Assembly (NCBI GenBank): GCA_032718865.1
Contig: JALUTQ010000020.1
Span: 1 to 64,000 of the forward strand
Direction: 5' to 3'
DNA: 64,000 nt
Origin: Tilletia caries
Taxonomy: Eukaryota; Basidiomycota; Exobasidiomycetes; Tilletiales; Tilletiaceae
How positions within the stretch are numbered: the first letter of the stretch is position 1; every line of letters begins with the position of its first letter. The position numbers and the translations under genes were made by a program. Shown in pieces: positions 36,616-48,373 of the stretch. Under the pieces are notes generated by a model. The model had not been told where the DNA came from. It ran no database searches and worked only from the letters and a program-made list of their open reading frames with translations.

Positions 36616-39600
36616 ATGCACGGATGTCAGCCTGCACTCCGACCACCATCTCCATCTCCATCTTCCCCTCTGCTTCGATCCTTCATCCGTCGTCGACGAG
36701 CGCCTGCACCGATCATTCAGGCCTCGCTGCGGATCCACACTCGGCTCCGACCTCAGGTATCGGCCCTCAGCCGCTCCAGGTCCGCCACGCCGACAAAGGC
36801 CAAGGCTGTCCCTTCCTTCGCAACCTCTCCAGCTTCGCAGAAAACGGACACGATTTCGAAACGAAAGTTTGACGGGATGGGTTCCACAGGTCGGTTCTGC
36901 AGTGACAGTGCTCGTCGCAGAGAATCTATAGAAGCTCCAGGGCTGACGTGCTTCTTTTCCCACCAGAGTATCCCCCGAGAGGTAATGACTCCAGAACCAT
37001 TTATGCGAGAACTGGTTATGCAGTAGCGGTCCTTGATCTGCCAGATCAAGCCGTGGCCGGCCCGTCAGGCTCAGCTCGCAATCGCGGTCATGGCTCTGGA
37101 AACCGAGAAGCCCAGTGGCCGCAAGGAAGACACGAGCCTACACCTTCCCATGCACCACAATATCGTGCACAAGAGGCCCATTCTAGCGCAAGTACGTCAA
37201 TCTGCGCTGGCATGTGAAAGTCACGTCGAGACTAAGTCCAAGGCTTCCATTTCACAGATATTCCTTCCGGTCCTCGTGGCTTTGGCCCGGGAGGCGGCGT
37301 GAGCCAGCCGACCGGTGGGCAAGGCTCTGGCTCACAGCCGCGCTCAAGAGGCAACGAACGGGCGAAATCCAGAGGCAATTCCAATCCCACTGCTTCGACT
37401 TCTGCGTTGAGAAGCCAACCTGTCACTGGTCAAAATGTGGGCCCAAGTAGGGGTCAAGGTTTACGAGTAGATCCACGCTCCGCGTCGAGCACAAAACCGC
37501 GGCTTCCTCCGGCACTTCTGCCATTCTTCCGCGATGCCGCAACTGGCATAGACATCTTGCTTCCTCCAATTGGCAAAGCCTGGCATCCCGGCTCCAAATC
37601 ACTCAATGGACGCAACAACAAAACTAATCGAGCTCAACAGAATGTCAACCCAGAAGAGGTTGAGCAAGCGCGTCTGTTCGGCTTGAAGAAGCTCAAGGAC
37701 ATGCTGGAGACCCAGTTCTTGAGCGAGTTCCAAGGGAACGAAGACTTCGTTCGGGGATGTGGGTATGATTTGCAGTGGCGACAGGCGGTGGATCGAGACG
37801 ATCTTCGAGCGTTGCGTAAGGTCAAGGCAAAGGCAATCGGCGCACAAGTCCGTCGGTTCTGGGAGGTGAGATCATTTGTGAAATCCTGTTTGCCTTTGTC
37901 TCCCGATAAACGCTTACAAGAGATTTCTGTGCCCGCAGAGAAATCGAAGCACTCCTGGCGAAGAAGCGAGACGCGCCGATCTCTGTCAGCGTATCGAAAA
38001 TCTCCTAGCCAGCCAATGGCCCCGCGAGCAAATTCGAGTCCGCGCGTTTGGTTCGACTGCAACAGGTACGTTGAGTGCTAGACTACGCCCAACACCGTTC
38101 GCTCAAGTCGCAATGTCGAAATCTCCTTCATTTCCCGTACCAATATAGGCATGGCATTTCACCAGTCGGATCTGGACCTGTGCATCCTGGATCCTGGCCG
38201 AGGTGAAATTCCCGGCGACATAGCTCCCAGCATCTGCGAGCAGATGATGGAGGAGACTCAACAGGATCTACCCGCGTACTACAAGGTCCGGACTATCTCC
38301 AACGTTTTGAGGTCAGCACGCATGTTTTCGGAGATCGTAGCCATTACTGGGGCCAAGGTTCCCATTGTCAAATACATCGATAGGGCCACAGAAATCAGCG
38401 GCGATATCAATGTCAACAATCGGTTTGGAGTCATCAACTCTGCGCTGATCTCGGCATATTGCGACATTCGACCCGAGCTGGTTCGTCCTCTGATCTGCTT
38501 TGTGAAGCAGTGCTTTAAGCACTGGGGCTTCAACGACCCTGCGGGCGCCAATGGCCCTGCCACTTTCAACTCATACACTCTAGCTTTGTTGGTAAGTTTT
38601 GGCCCGAACTCAGAAGCACAAAGCATTCGTTGACTGACGCGCTTCCGACCCTGATGCTTTCAGGTCATCAACTTCCTGCAAAGACGGAACTATCTTCCCA
38701 ACCTGCAGGACGCCACCTTGCTCACGGCCTATGGCGTTGAGCCCAGGTTCCTTTTCCATCCGGGCGCTGTAGGGTCAAGGAACGGTCCTAAAACCATCAT
38801 TCCCGCCGAGACTGCGTATGATACGACATTCCTCGACTGGCGACCTTCGACTGGCAACAGGGACAAGTCTCTGCGAAACTTGTTTGCTGCTGTCGACGAG
38901 CTCTGCGGTGTGCAACTGATCCCCGAGCCGACTTCAAGGGAAGAGCATGACCAATTGTTGGGAGAGTGTTTCACGGATTTTCTCCGGTCATTCGCGAAAA
39001 CGAAGTGGAGAAGCGACTTCGTCTGCTCGGCGCGTGCGACCTTGTACTCTCTTGACGACGAACAACCCTTTCGCAGTGACGAGAGGAAGGCCTTCAAGGA
39101 GCGGGCAAAATGGTACAACAGCTTCCCACAGCACGAGAACGGCGAACCAATTGTGGAGATGCTTCATGAGACCTACGAACTACCGACGGCGTGGCAAGGT
39201 CATTACTTCATCGTACAAGACCCATTCATCGTGACGCGGAACACGGCGGGAAACGTCAAAGAGGAGGTTGCACTTTCGATCATCAAGACCGTCGATGCGA
39301 TGAGGCAACTGTTGAAAGACGACAGTATGACCAAAGATGTCAAGCGCATTCGGGCCCAGACGCGGATTCCTGCGGCCGCGTCTCGTCGGCCGACTCCCCG
39401 GCAGTCTGACCCGTCGTCGGCCAGCACTCTGATGATCCCGAACCTGGCGGAGATCTGCCGTCCGATGCGATACGACGAATGCGTTTCGTCATGGGAGGAG
39501 TTGCAGGCTCGACAGCAGATGCGGCAAACGCAGACGCAGACGCAGACGCAGGCGCACACGAGAAGTGGGCAGGATGGCCCGTCCGGTGGCAACGGTTCAC

Positions 39601-39740
39601 CGCTTTCGATCTTTGGCGCGGCTGCCTCCGCCCACGCTTCCTCTTCCGCCACACCTTTACCTCCTCGTGTAGATTGGGCCGCTACCCAATCGACCTTGGC
39701 GCCAGCCCCGGACTCGCAGCGACGGCGACATCGGAAATGA
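36616..39740 (+). CDS. Cid1-family terminal nucleotidyltransferase (poly(A)/poly(U) polymerase)
   Basis: The model is join(36616..36889, 36967..37191, 37258..37865, 37939..38065, 38149..38591, 38664..39740), 917 residues. The nucleotidyltransferase core has GSTATG followed by SDLDLCI (catalytic Asp419 and Asp421) and the third carboxylate in GDINVNN (Asp497). Then comes the PAP-associated region (RPLICFVKQCFKHWGFNDP, FNSYTLALLVINFLQ). Such enzymes add non-templated U or A to RNA 3' ends to steer decay. The N-terminal ~330 residues are disordered. The C-terminus has a QT repeat from a CAGACG microsatellite. The first intron has an unusual GTCGGT donor but a good CTGAC branch site and CACCAG acceptor. 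The start codon is the weakest point; ATG 36880 is an alternative. Substrate base cannot be told from sequence. Confidence 0.86.
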
Positions 39741-42700
39741 ACGCACCTTTTGGACCGCAAGTCCGACCATCTCCCTTCCGGACAGCAATACATCGTCTTG
39801 CGTGCGATCCGGTGGCTTCGGCCAGTTCCTTTATCGAATACGGCGACTCCGATCTTCTACGATGCTCATCAGCACGCATTGGCTTCGGGTTGCCCTGGCA
39901 TCGTCAACGGACGCATCGTGCCTATGGTTCCTTCAAACTGGGGTCGTTTTGCGGATCGAACCCGTTGGGCCCTGGCGTCCAATCGATTCCGTCCCTAATC
40001 TTCATCATCTTTAAAGGCAAGAATGTCCATTCCATGAGGACCCGAGCGAAGGCACGGTCCCGCAGGCCGGGAACGTGTGTGTAAATGTCAGTGATGTGTG
40101 GTTCTGGAGGATAAGAACACGACGGCGGGTTGTGACCGGAAAGGCTCGTGCGCGCAGCAGACAGGCCAGGCTCAAGCGCTACTCGGGTCAAGGTAATATG
40201 GCCTTGTTGGGGGTCCGTGAACAGCGGTGCATCTTGGCCACCATGACTGACTCGAACACCCAGATAAACTCAGACCACAGGACGCTGCTGGCCGCGCCTA
40301 ACCTACGTGCTTCATTTATCAGAATTCAGAAGCGTTTAGGCCAATCAGCTGTCGGCACTGTTGATTCTGGAAGGGTTCAGCATGCTGTACTCGCGAGGCT
40401 CATCTTGACACCTGGTCTCGTCGCTCCATACAGTAAGTTAATAAGTTAGTCGGCGACAGGCCCTTCCTGAACGTCCAGGCTGAAATACGCCATCACGCAT
40501 CACGACTCATCAGCAGCACGGTAAAAGCGAGGGCCGTTGATGAAGGAAGACGAACCGAGGCTTCCCAAGCGTAGCGTGCTGCTATCACATATGTATCACC
40601 AGCAGGGCTGCATGGCCCATTGGTGAATGGTGGTATCCGTGCGGCCACGTGGACCATGGACATAATAAAAGCCAGAAAGAAAGCGCCGATTGTAGAAAAA
40701 CATTTGCAAGAGACCCTTACTCATAACTCAGGGCGAGACAGCCGACAGTAGTGACTAGTGAGCGAGCATGTAACCACAATCAATAATACAATTGTGGTGC
40801 AATCGATCGTTCCCAACTCCCGAACGAACGACGATGAACGATGCTGGTGGAGGACAACTGGACAAGGCCGCAAATGTCCGGTTCAAGGCGTCCAAGCTTC
40901 CAAGTTGGCACTTCGATGGCGAAGATCTTTGGGCCGGGATGAGATTTTCTGTGTTCTTACGACCTATGTACCCTGAAGTGAGGCGATGATGAGAGAATAA
41001 AAGTGTGGCCAAGTCGTAGACTCGTAGAGGCGAGGTTGAAGTGAATGGAACCGGCCGTCGTGGAACGCGGAGTCTGGAGATGAGGTAGGACTAGAAGAAG
41101 ATCGAAGGCCTGAGGTCGAGGGTGGGCTCACATCTCTGAAGCCGAGGGTTCTGGATGGAGAAACAAAGAGAGAAAGCTGGGAGGCGGCGGCTGCGGTGTT
41201 GAAGATATCTCACATCCGCCCGTACCACATGACACATCAACGCATCGACCATACGAACAGCGACGCTCGCTGAGCGCTGAGCGCTGAGCAAGTGAAATGG
41301 TCACCCTCTCGGTCACTACATTGATTCTTACTGGTCAGTTTGGCCACTATAATGTGCTCGCCAGTTTATAGTCAGTAGTCCGCTTTTTCAGCCTCCATCG
41401 TCAATTATTGCATGATGCTGCATAAACCACAGATAATCGAACCGATTCAGTGTGGTCCGCCCTGCATTATAGACTGCAGGCTGGGCGCTCCGAAGTGCGA
41501 CGAGCCCGCAGCCGGCACCGCACGGCAGTAAGTTTTTCATTATAGCGCCTCGTCAGTCTTCGGCTTCCGCTCAGCCACCCACAAAATAAAATCCACACAG
41601 CCCACCCCACCCACTCATTACTCATTATATGTATTGAAGCGCAAGGATACCCATCCATACCTTCACGACGACCACCTTCCTCAACACTCCACTCTGGACA
41701 TTGCTCCCACTCCCACCATCTGGTGTAACGAATAATCTGTGAGTACTGCCTATTCCTTTCTCTCCCTCTGGGGCGGAGGTCAGACTTTACGGCCGAGCAT
41801 GCGGAGGCGGAGGAGAGATCCCAACGGTCCGCCAGGCGCAGCAGGAGCACAGCACGGAGATCGAGGAGCAACAGGAAAATACAGCTCGAGACTTGCAACG
41901 GTTCACCTAGACCCACCCAGACGAGGTCACTCCCAGCGATCAACGGCATATCACCCACCAAAGGCGAGCGAGCAAGTGAGCGAGCGGACGAGTGCAGCGC
42001 GTAGTTGCATCAAGCGCTCCTGCTCTCCGCAACATCCGCCACCAACCAGCCGATTTCTCCGATTTCTCGGGATCTGCTGCTGCTGCTTCTGCTGCTGCTG
42101 CTTCTGCTGCTGCTCCTGCATCAGGCTTCGACTGCCCGCGTGTCCTGTGCCTGAGCAAGTTCCCTTGCATCATCCCCACGTTGCTTGGGAGTCTTGCTTG
42201 GGCGTTGTTTGTCCAACCGGCGAAGCTCGGATTTTTAGAGCTTCCTCCCTCCGCTCCGGCTTTCTTTGCCATGTCCAGATCCCAATCGTCGCTGTTACGA
42301 CTGACTCGCTGAACATGTTTCTTTCTCTCTTTCCATCCCGCCCCTTCGTCCTCCCCGTCAACCCCAATCGTCTCGCCCTCGTTATGTCCTCAACCCGATA
42401 TACCTTCCGTTCGTGATCCGCTGCACGCCCACAGTAACGACCTGACGAACCAAATTGACGACAACAACAACCAACCATAACGACCTTTTGACGACACTCT
42501 TCTTCCAACCCAACCTCGAGGCATCACACAAGATCGGCAGAACATAGCTTCTCCAATCTACCCACCTTTCTCTTTCGGAGACAAAGCAAGCAAACTCAGC
42601 CTGTCACCTACCCAAACAACACTGTACCACCCAGCTCCAGTCGCTCGCCGGCATTCAGCATTCGCAACCAAATCGACGTCCTCTACCGCAACTCGAGGAG

Positions 42701-42958
42701 CTCGACCTTGTACTCAGAACACTGTAACGAATTACCACCCCGCCCAGGAACAGCGGATCAGCAACCTTTTACTCGGCTGTCTTAAATCCCCTTCTTCCTC
42801 GGTTGACGACCCACAAATCTTCTCAACTTTCTCCCGCACAAAGCTTCAAGCAACTTGCAAACTTCGGCCTGTGCCTCGTCTTCGACTCTCGCGCTACCTT
42901 CACCTTCCTCGAGCAGAAGCGATTTCCCTTAAGCCAAAGCACAACACCCGCACTCACA
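39741..42958. other. Long intergenic region and likely 5' leader of the zinc-finger gene
   Basis: 3.2 kb without a supported gene. From about 41950 to 42958 it is C/T-rich and free of convincing introns, fitting a long 5' untranslated region. It contains CTG/CTT repeats at 42074-42118. A frame at 41739-42416 is mostly translated microsatellite and is not supported. GAGCGCT repeats lie at about 41266-41288. Confidence 0.45.
42074..42118 (+). repeat. CTG/CTT trinucleotide repeat
   Basis: An imperfect run of CTG with single CTT and CTC units, about 45 bp, in the putative leader of the zinc-finger gene. Confidence 0.85.
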
Positions 42959-45079
42959 ATGGAGGACCCGACCTTTTTCTACAACACAACTTCCGGCACC
43001 CTCGGCATGACTCCCTCGGAGCTCGACGTGAACACTAGTCTCTCATGTTTCCCGTTCTTCACAAGTCCGCCAACACTATCACCTTTCCAGACATTGGAGC
43101 GCAGCAAAATTCCCAATCCGTACCTCTCATCCTCAAACGCACCCAAGATTCTGGCCCAGTCCTTTGATGCGGCTTTCCAGGCGCTCTCTCGCCATTCAGA
43201 TTCCACACATGCTCTCACCGCAGCTGAGGCGTTGCAGAAACGTCCTGGTCTGCCGATCGACTTCCAGAAACCGGCCTCATCAATCGGGTCATCTGCACCT
43301 TCCAGTGCCACATCCGAAGCTTCCGACGTGCTTACAGACCGACTGGACTCCGACTTCGAGAACGACCTCAGTGCAGACTCCATCAGCTTGAGTAGCAAGC
43401 AGAATGGCTTCGATTCCTGGTCTATTTCGCCCTCCCCTGTGCTCGGTAACAACCTCCAGTTGCCCAATGTGGGAAACTCAGCTTCAAATGGGGCTGGCAC
43501 AGTTCGCAGCGACTCGTCGGAGACGGCCGCCGACATCTTCGCCCAATTCATCGCTGAGGAGGATTCAAACGGGGAGACAACGGACACCATCCGAGGACTG
43601 CCTTTGATCACACCCCAACGTCCAAGCATCTTCCGTGACTTCAACTCTTTCACATCGGTGTCTACAGCTTCCAGTATGTCGATGGGTTCTTCGCCAGCCA
43701 CACCTCTGGATGGCCATCCGATTCAGCGGGCCGAATTCTTCGCCGACCTGGGATCTCCGCGCAAGAGCCTCTCATCTGGAATTCGAGTGGCGCCACAACT
43801 TCTTGGACGCTCTCACTCTCAGATGGAAGCCGGTTCCTTTGCCAATATGGCCTACCCAGCACACCAGCCACCTTCGGTCAACGGTGTCTCTTTGGCGGCT
43901 AATCCGACTGCGCTGTACGCAAATGTGGTCAAGCATGCAAACTCGCCTTTGCCCAGCCCTTCTTTCCTCGGGTTTATGATGGAGCCCCCGATGCTCAGCT
44001 GTAACCCAGCTCACATCGCACCGGCGGACACATCGTTTGGCAAGCAGGCTCAGGCATCTCAGCAGCAACAACAGCAACGGCAACACCAGCTTCCCCTCCT
44101 CCGCTTGGATGGTGATGTCTTCAGCCGGGCTTCTTCACCCTCGGTCAAGCGGTCTGCTGAGGACTGCCAAACAATCGGCAGCAGCAAGCCTTATAAGCGT
44201 GTCAAGAGCGAGTCCGTTGAGCCCTACTCTCCCGTCATGAACAGCTACCAACAGCAGCAAATGGAGGCATTCGTCGCTGAGTCCAGGGCGACTTCGATGG
44301 AGGCGATTGACGGATCTTACATGATGGCGGACGAATCTGGTGAAGATCGACCCTCGCCTGTCCGCGCCGTGCCCGGCTTCATTGCCCAGACGTACCCTTG
44401 CGCTAGCATGTACATGGCTTCGGATATGCAGCCTGACTGGGCAGCCGCCGCCGCTGCGCAAAAGTGTGTGACCAGCACAAACAAGTTTGGCGGAAGCCGA
44501 GCGGCTGTGTTGGGCCCCGCTGCCAAGGCGGCATGCGCTGCCTCCGCCCATGGTGCCGCGTGCCAGCCGATCCCTGTCAAGGCTCTGATCGGTCAACACT
44601 CGGCTGCGACGCTCGCGCACGGCCGACCTGTCATCACTGCCACCGTCCCCTTGCCTACGTACTCTGGGATCATCACGAAGCGATCTCGCGGTCGCCGCGT
44701 GCCCAACGATCCTTTGGAGATGCAGAACCTGGGCAAGGGAGGCAAGGTGTGGACTTGTCTGGTACCCGAATGTGGCAAGTGTTTCCGCAGGAGCGAGCAT
44801 CTGAAGCGGCATATCCGGAGTATCCATACCGAGGAGCGACCGTACATGTGCCCGTACCCTGGTTGCAAGAAGGGTTTCAGCCGACACGACAACCTGAACC
44901 AGCATGCACGCGTCCATCAGATGGCGGACTCGGACGGAGTGGTGATGATGCCTTCGAGCTCGAGCTGTTCGTCTTTGGATTCGGCGGGTTCGCCAGAGGC
45001 ATCGACGACGAGCCGGAAGCGCAAGCAACCGGACGGTTGTGAGGACGATGACGAGGAGCTGGAGGACGAGCTGGAGTGA
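42959..45079 (+). CDS. Msn2/Msn4-like C2H2 zinc-finger transcription factor
   Basis: A single exon of 706 residues starts at ATG 42959 (ACAATGG context); the upstream frame has no ATG. Two adjacent C2H2 fingers lie at about 597-655: WTCLVPECGKCFRRSEHLKRH...H and MCPYPGCKKGFSRHDNLNQHARVH. The RSEH and RHDN recognition helices match those of yeast Msn2/Msn4, which bind the stress element AGGGG. The rest is Ser/Pro/Gln-rich and probably disordered, with a polyQ stretch (about residues 364-375), basic stretches near the fingers and an acidic tail (CEDDDEELEDELE). It is likely nuclear and involved in stress or development responses; the targets are inferred. The long leader may add translational control. 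Confidence 0.88.
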   Translation: MEDPTFFYNTTSGTLGMTPSELDVNTSLSCFPFFTSPPTLSPFQTLERSKIPNPYLSSSNAPKILAQSFDAAFQALSRHSDSTHALTAAEALQKRPGLPIDFQKPASSIGSSAPSSATSEASDVLTDRLDSDFENDLSADSISLSSKQNGFDSWSISPSPVLGNNLQLPNVGNSASNGAGTVRSDSSETAADIFAQFIAEEDSNGETTDTIRGLPLITPQRPSIFRDFNSFTSVSTASSMSMGSSPATPLDGHPIQRAEFFADLGSPRKSLSSGIRVAPQLLGRSHSQMEAGSFANMAYPAHQPPSVNGVSLAANPTALYANVVKHANSPLPSPSFLGFMMEPPMLSCNPAHIAPADTSFGKQAQASQQQQQQRQHQLPLLRLDGDVFSRASSPSVKRSAEDCQTIGSSKPYKRVKSESVEPYSPVMNSYQQQQMEAFVAESRATSMEAIDGSYMMADESGEDRPSPVRAVPGFIAQTYPCASMYMASDMQPDWAAAAAAQKCVTSTNKFGGSRAAVLGPAAKAACAASAHGAACQPIPVKALIGQHSAATLAHGRPVITATVPLPTYSGIITKRSRGRRVPNDPLEMQNLGKGGKVWTCLVPECGKCFRRSEHLKRHIRSIHTEERPYMCPYPGCKKGFSRHDNLNQHARVHQMADSDGVVMMPSSSSCSSLDSAGSPEASTTSRKRKQPDGCEDDDEELEDELE

Positions 45080-45806
45080 TCGGATCTGCACCTTTACCCA
45101 GGGTTAGCGGCCTCCGTCCTCCTCTGCCTTTTCCATCCATTTGGCGGGATGTTGACTGGCCGCACCCGCCATTTTCTCCTTTTCTCACACTCACAACAAG
45201 AAACAATCGGTTCCCGTTTTCCCGACTCGGTCTCAAAGTTCCCTGCCATCCCACAAGGTCTCTACAAGCGCTGCCTTACTGTCAAATATACCACCAATGT
45301 TGTCCCGGCTCTTTCCTCCCCCTTCCCGCCAAATCGCGTAGCTCGAGAAGAAACAAAAGCGCGCCGGGAGGGAGGGGACGAAGGCAAAGCTCGGGCGATC
45401 ACTGGCTCCTTCGATTTCTCCGCCCTCCTTCGCCGACCGACCATTCCGTCTTGCCGGCTTTGCCCTATCGGATAATTTTACCTGCCCCCCTCCCCCCTTC
45501 CCCCTCCCGTCCATCTCTCCATCTCCCCCTGTGCTCTCTGTGCCTCTTGACCTCCGGATTCCACTTCTGTGCATACATATACTCCCCCGGCCTTCTATCA
45601 TCGCGCGATTGGCTCTTTCCCCCCTCTGACCTGGCTCTGAGCATCCCAAACGAAATACGAAGTCTACTTTTGATGCTTTTCCTTACTCGTCGTCTCGATC
45701 TGTCTGCGTCGTGGTTGGATCGGATCAGCATGCAGTTGTGAAGATCTTCTACTCATCTCCAGAGCTACCAACCACAGCATTTCTCGAACCCGAAGGTCAG
45801 AACATC
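45080..45806. other. Intergenic region
   Basis: C-rich pyrimidine tracts dominate (about 45480-45540). This is the likely terminator of the zinc-finger gene and promoter of the next. No gene is seen. Confidence 0.5.
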
Positions 45807-47549
45807 ATGCTTGCAAGTTCTACGGCTGCGGCAAATGCGCTCGGTCTCCCGCTGCGAGTGGCTTGCGCCTCGAGCTCAGCAAGTCGAGCATTCGCGCCGC
45901 TGCTTGCGACTGCAGGAAGGTCCGCAGCGTGCAGTCGGATTCGAAATGCCTCAACACAATCAGATCCTTCTCCCTCTGCCTCCTCTGTGACATCGCGGCC
46001 CAGGGCTCGGGTCAGCACTGGCGGCAGCTCTTCACCTGGCCCTGGCGGTATGCCGCGAGTAAATACGATGTTCATCATCCTCTCCTCCCTCGGCTTGCTC
46101 GCCACGGCCTACGGCGTGTGGGAGTATTACAAATCTTTCAGCGCCTGGCCGCGCGAGCTTCGGGACGATCTGCGCGGCGCACTTCTCGCGCGCGATCGGG
46201 GCGATAGCAAGCGTGCGTCGGAGTACTTCAAGAAGGTGCTCGTTGCCGCGCGGGGCATGGTGACCGCTTCTTCCTCAGGTCAGCAGCAACCGCTGGGCAA
46301 AGATCCGACGTTGAAGACGACGGGTATCGCGATTGCGTATGCGGCTATGCTGGAGCAGGATGGAGCCTTGGATGAGGCGTACAAGGTCTATGCGGAGGCG
46401 TTGGATGAGATCCTGCTCCGAGGGGACTTTGAACCTGAGTCATCAACAGAGGCGACGCAGCGCGTTCGAGGAGGGCGGGGACGGTCACGGCTGTATGAGG
46501 AAGTGCGATCGCCCGAGGAGCGAATGCGCGCAGTTGCGCTGGCGCAAAGGTGTGGCGACCTCGCTCTTCGACCCGAGGTGCGGGACCAGCTCGTGAATGC
46601 GGGCCAGTGGGACTCTGATCCGGCAGAAGAACATCTCAAGTGGAGCGTAGAGGAGCTCCTACGACTCGTCAACATTGTCGATACGAAGGATTCCGAGAAG
46701 ACGAAGCTGACAGGAGAGAAGGCGGACGCGGTGCTTCTTTCGGACTTGTCGCTTCCGCCCTGGGTGTCGACTACGGATTTGGGAGCAAGTCTGGAGGCGC
46801 TAGGAGCATTCTATGCGTCGAGGAGTAACATCGAGTACGCGGTCCCGCTATTCCTCCAAGCTCTTGCACTCCTGCTTCCCCCCACCAGATCGTCACAGGG
46901 AGCGGACCAGGAGAGTAACCTTCTCGCCACCAAGATTCATGGCGATGGCGCTCGGCCGGAACCCTCGCCGTCGGATCGATGTCATGCCGGTGTGATTATG
47001 AACAACCTGGCGCAACTATTTGTACAAGTGTCCGAAGCGTCGCCACTGCGTCAACCTCCGTCGACAGAAGGACCCACAAAAGCGCCAGCGGTTGGACCCG
47101 TGGAGCAAGGTCTGGCCTGGGCGAACAAAGGACTCGAGATCGTCCAATCGACCCAGGCCCGATGTGGCTGGGTCAACTCGGAGCGGGACGGCGTTGGAGT
47201 CAGTCTGAAGAGTACTGGTGAGGAGGAGCAGGATCGTGTTCGGGCGGAGTGTGCGAGGGCTCAGGTCACGTTGCTGTACAACCTGGGTCTGATCAACGAG
47301 GTGAGTCCCTTCTTCTATTTATTGGCTGATCAGCCTTGACTTCGCGGGCTGACGATGAGTCCCTCTTCACTTCCCCCGTTCTCGTCCTCTATGCAGATGT
47401 CGAAGGATACACTCGCGGCGCGACACTTCTTCCAACGGGCGTACACGGAGGCGGAACGATACGGCTTCCGGGACGCGAGATCGCGAAGCGCTCAAGCCTT
47501 GGCTCGACTTGAACGGATGAAGAGGAAAGGGTCCTCGTCTTCATTTTGA
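45807..47549 (+). CDS. Mgr3-like mitochondrial TPR protein
   Basis: The model is join(45807..47300, 47397..47549), 548 residues. ATG 45807 is the first ATG in frame. The N-terminus (about 1-80) is rich in Ala, Ser and Arg without acidic residues, as in a mitochondrial presequence. One membrane segment follows (about 85-105, MFIILSSLGLLATAYGVWEYY), then TPR-like helices (AWPRELRDDLRGALLARDRGDSKRASEYF; GIAIAYAAMLEQDGALDEAYKVYAEAL; ending AARHFFQRAYTEAERYGFRDA). This layout matches fungal Mgr3, an adaptor of the i-AAA protease in the inner membrane. Assignment rests on architecture and TPR similarity, so a different mitochondrial TPR protein is possible. Confidence 0.72.
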
Positions 47550-48373
47550 GTGATCCTTGCTTATATCGGTCGGTGTGATTGAAACCTGGCCACCATCGGT
47601 CCATCAACTCACGCTGTGAAATCGAGTTGTTGCTTTGACCTCTCGGAGAGTGGCAACGCGACGATCACCGCAGTCCTCGACTGCTGCGCGGTTGTCCGCG
47701 TGCTCGTATTCTTTCCACGGTCCCACCGGTTCAGACGGATGGGGATTGGGGAGCTGTTGGCCTGCTCAACGCTCATCACTCTTGTCCCGAAAGAGCATGC
47801 TGTGGACAAGGGTCGGGACTTCGCCAAGGCCCAACTCGGTCATTCGTTGTGTCACTCACTCACTGCCTCCAAACTCCACAGCTTCACCGCCTGCCGCTCA
47901 CGCGGGCTGCCAAACGTGCCAACTGTGAACTTGATGTGTCGGGAGCAGGATATACATGAAAGGATACATGAAAGCATCGATGAGGCGTTGCAGTCAGTGA
48001 CGCACGGTGCGCCTATGCGCCTTGTCGCCGCCCTTTCCAGTTGACCATGCACGTGCACACATGGTTTGGAGGTGACCGCCTCTTGTGATCTGAGATATGA
48101 GAACCTACAACTGTCCAGGTCGACGTCGAAGTGGGTGTTCATCCAGCAGCAGCATCGTTTCCATCCCATACCGTACATAACCCTCTGCGCGCGAGTGAGT
48201 GAGCTGAGCTGAGCTGAGCTGAGCTGAGCTGACCATTCGCGAGACCCGCCGCTCGTCCTTGGTTCTCTGACGTCTTCTCTGCTGCCGCCCCCCAGACGCT
48301 CTCACACGACCACCGCAACCATTACGAAACGCATATACCGTTTGAGGCATACATACAGAGTCACCTCCCAACA
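47550..48373. other. Intergenic region with a GAGCT repeat
   Basis: No gene is supported. Six perfect GAGCT units lie at 48201-48230. The last 150 bp is the promoter and leader of the OSBP gene. Confidence 0.5.
48201..48230 (+). repeat. (GAGCT)6 microsatellite
   Basis: Six perfect 5-bp units, about 145 bp upstream of the OSBP start codon. Confidence 0.95.

Noticed and set aside
41739..42416. 225-residue frame with Cys-rich stretch as a secreted cysteine-rich protein
   Set aside because: The Cys run is a translated CTG/CTT microsatellite and the frame begins at GTG, probably within leader DNA.
42803..42958. Longer N-terminus for the Msn2-like factor
   Set aside because: It starts at TTG with no ATG until 42959, which has a good context.
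45711..45806. Longer N-terminus for the Mgr3-like protein
   Set aside because: The upstream extension has no ATG; the first ATG in frame is 45807 and gives a presequence-like start.
47616..48044. 142-residue frame between the Mgr3-like and OSBP genes
   Set aside because: No domain, overlapping frames on both strands, and composition like spacer DNA.
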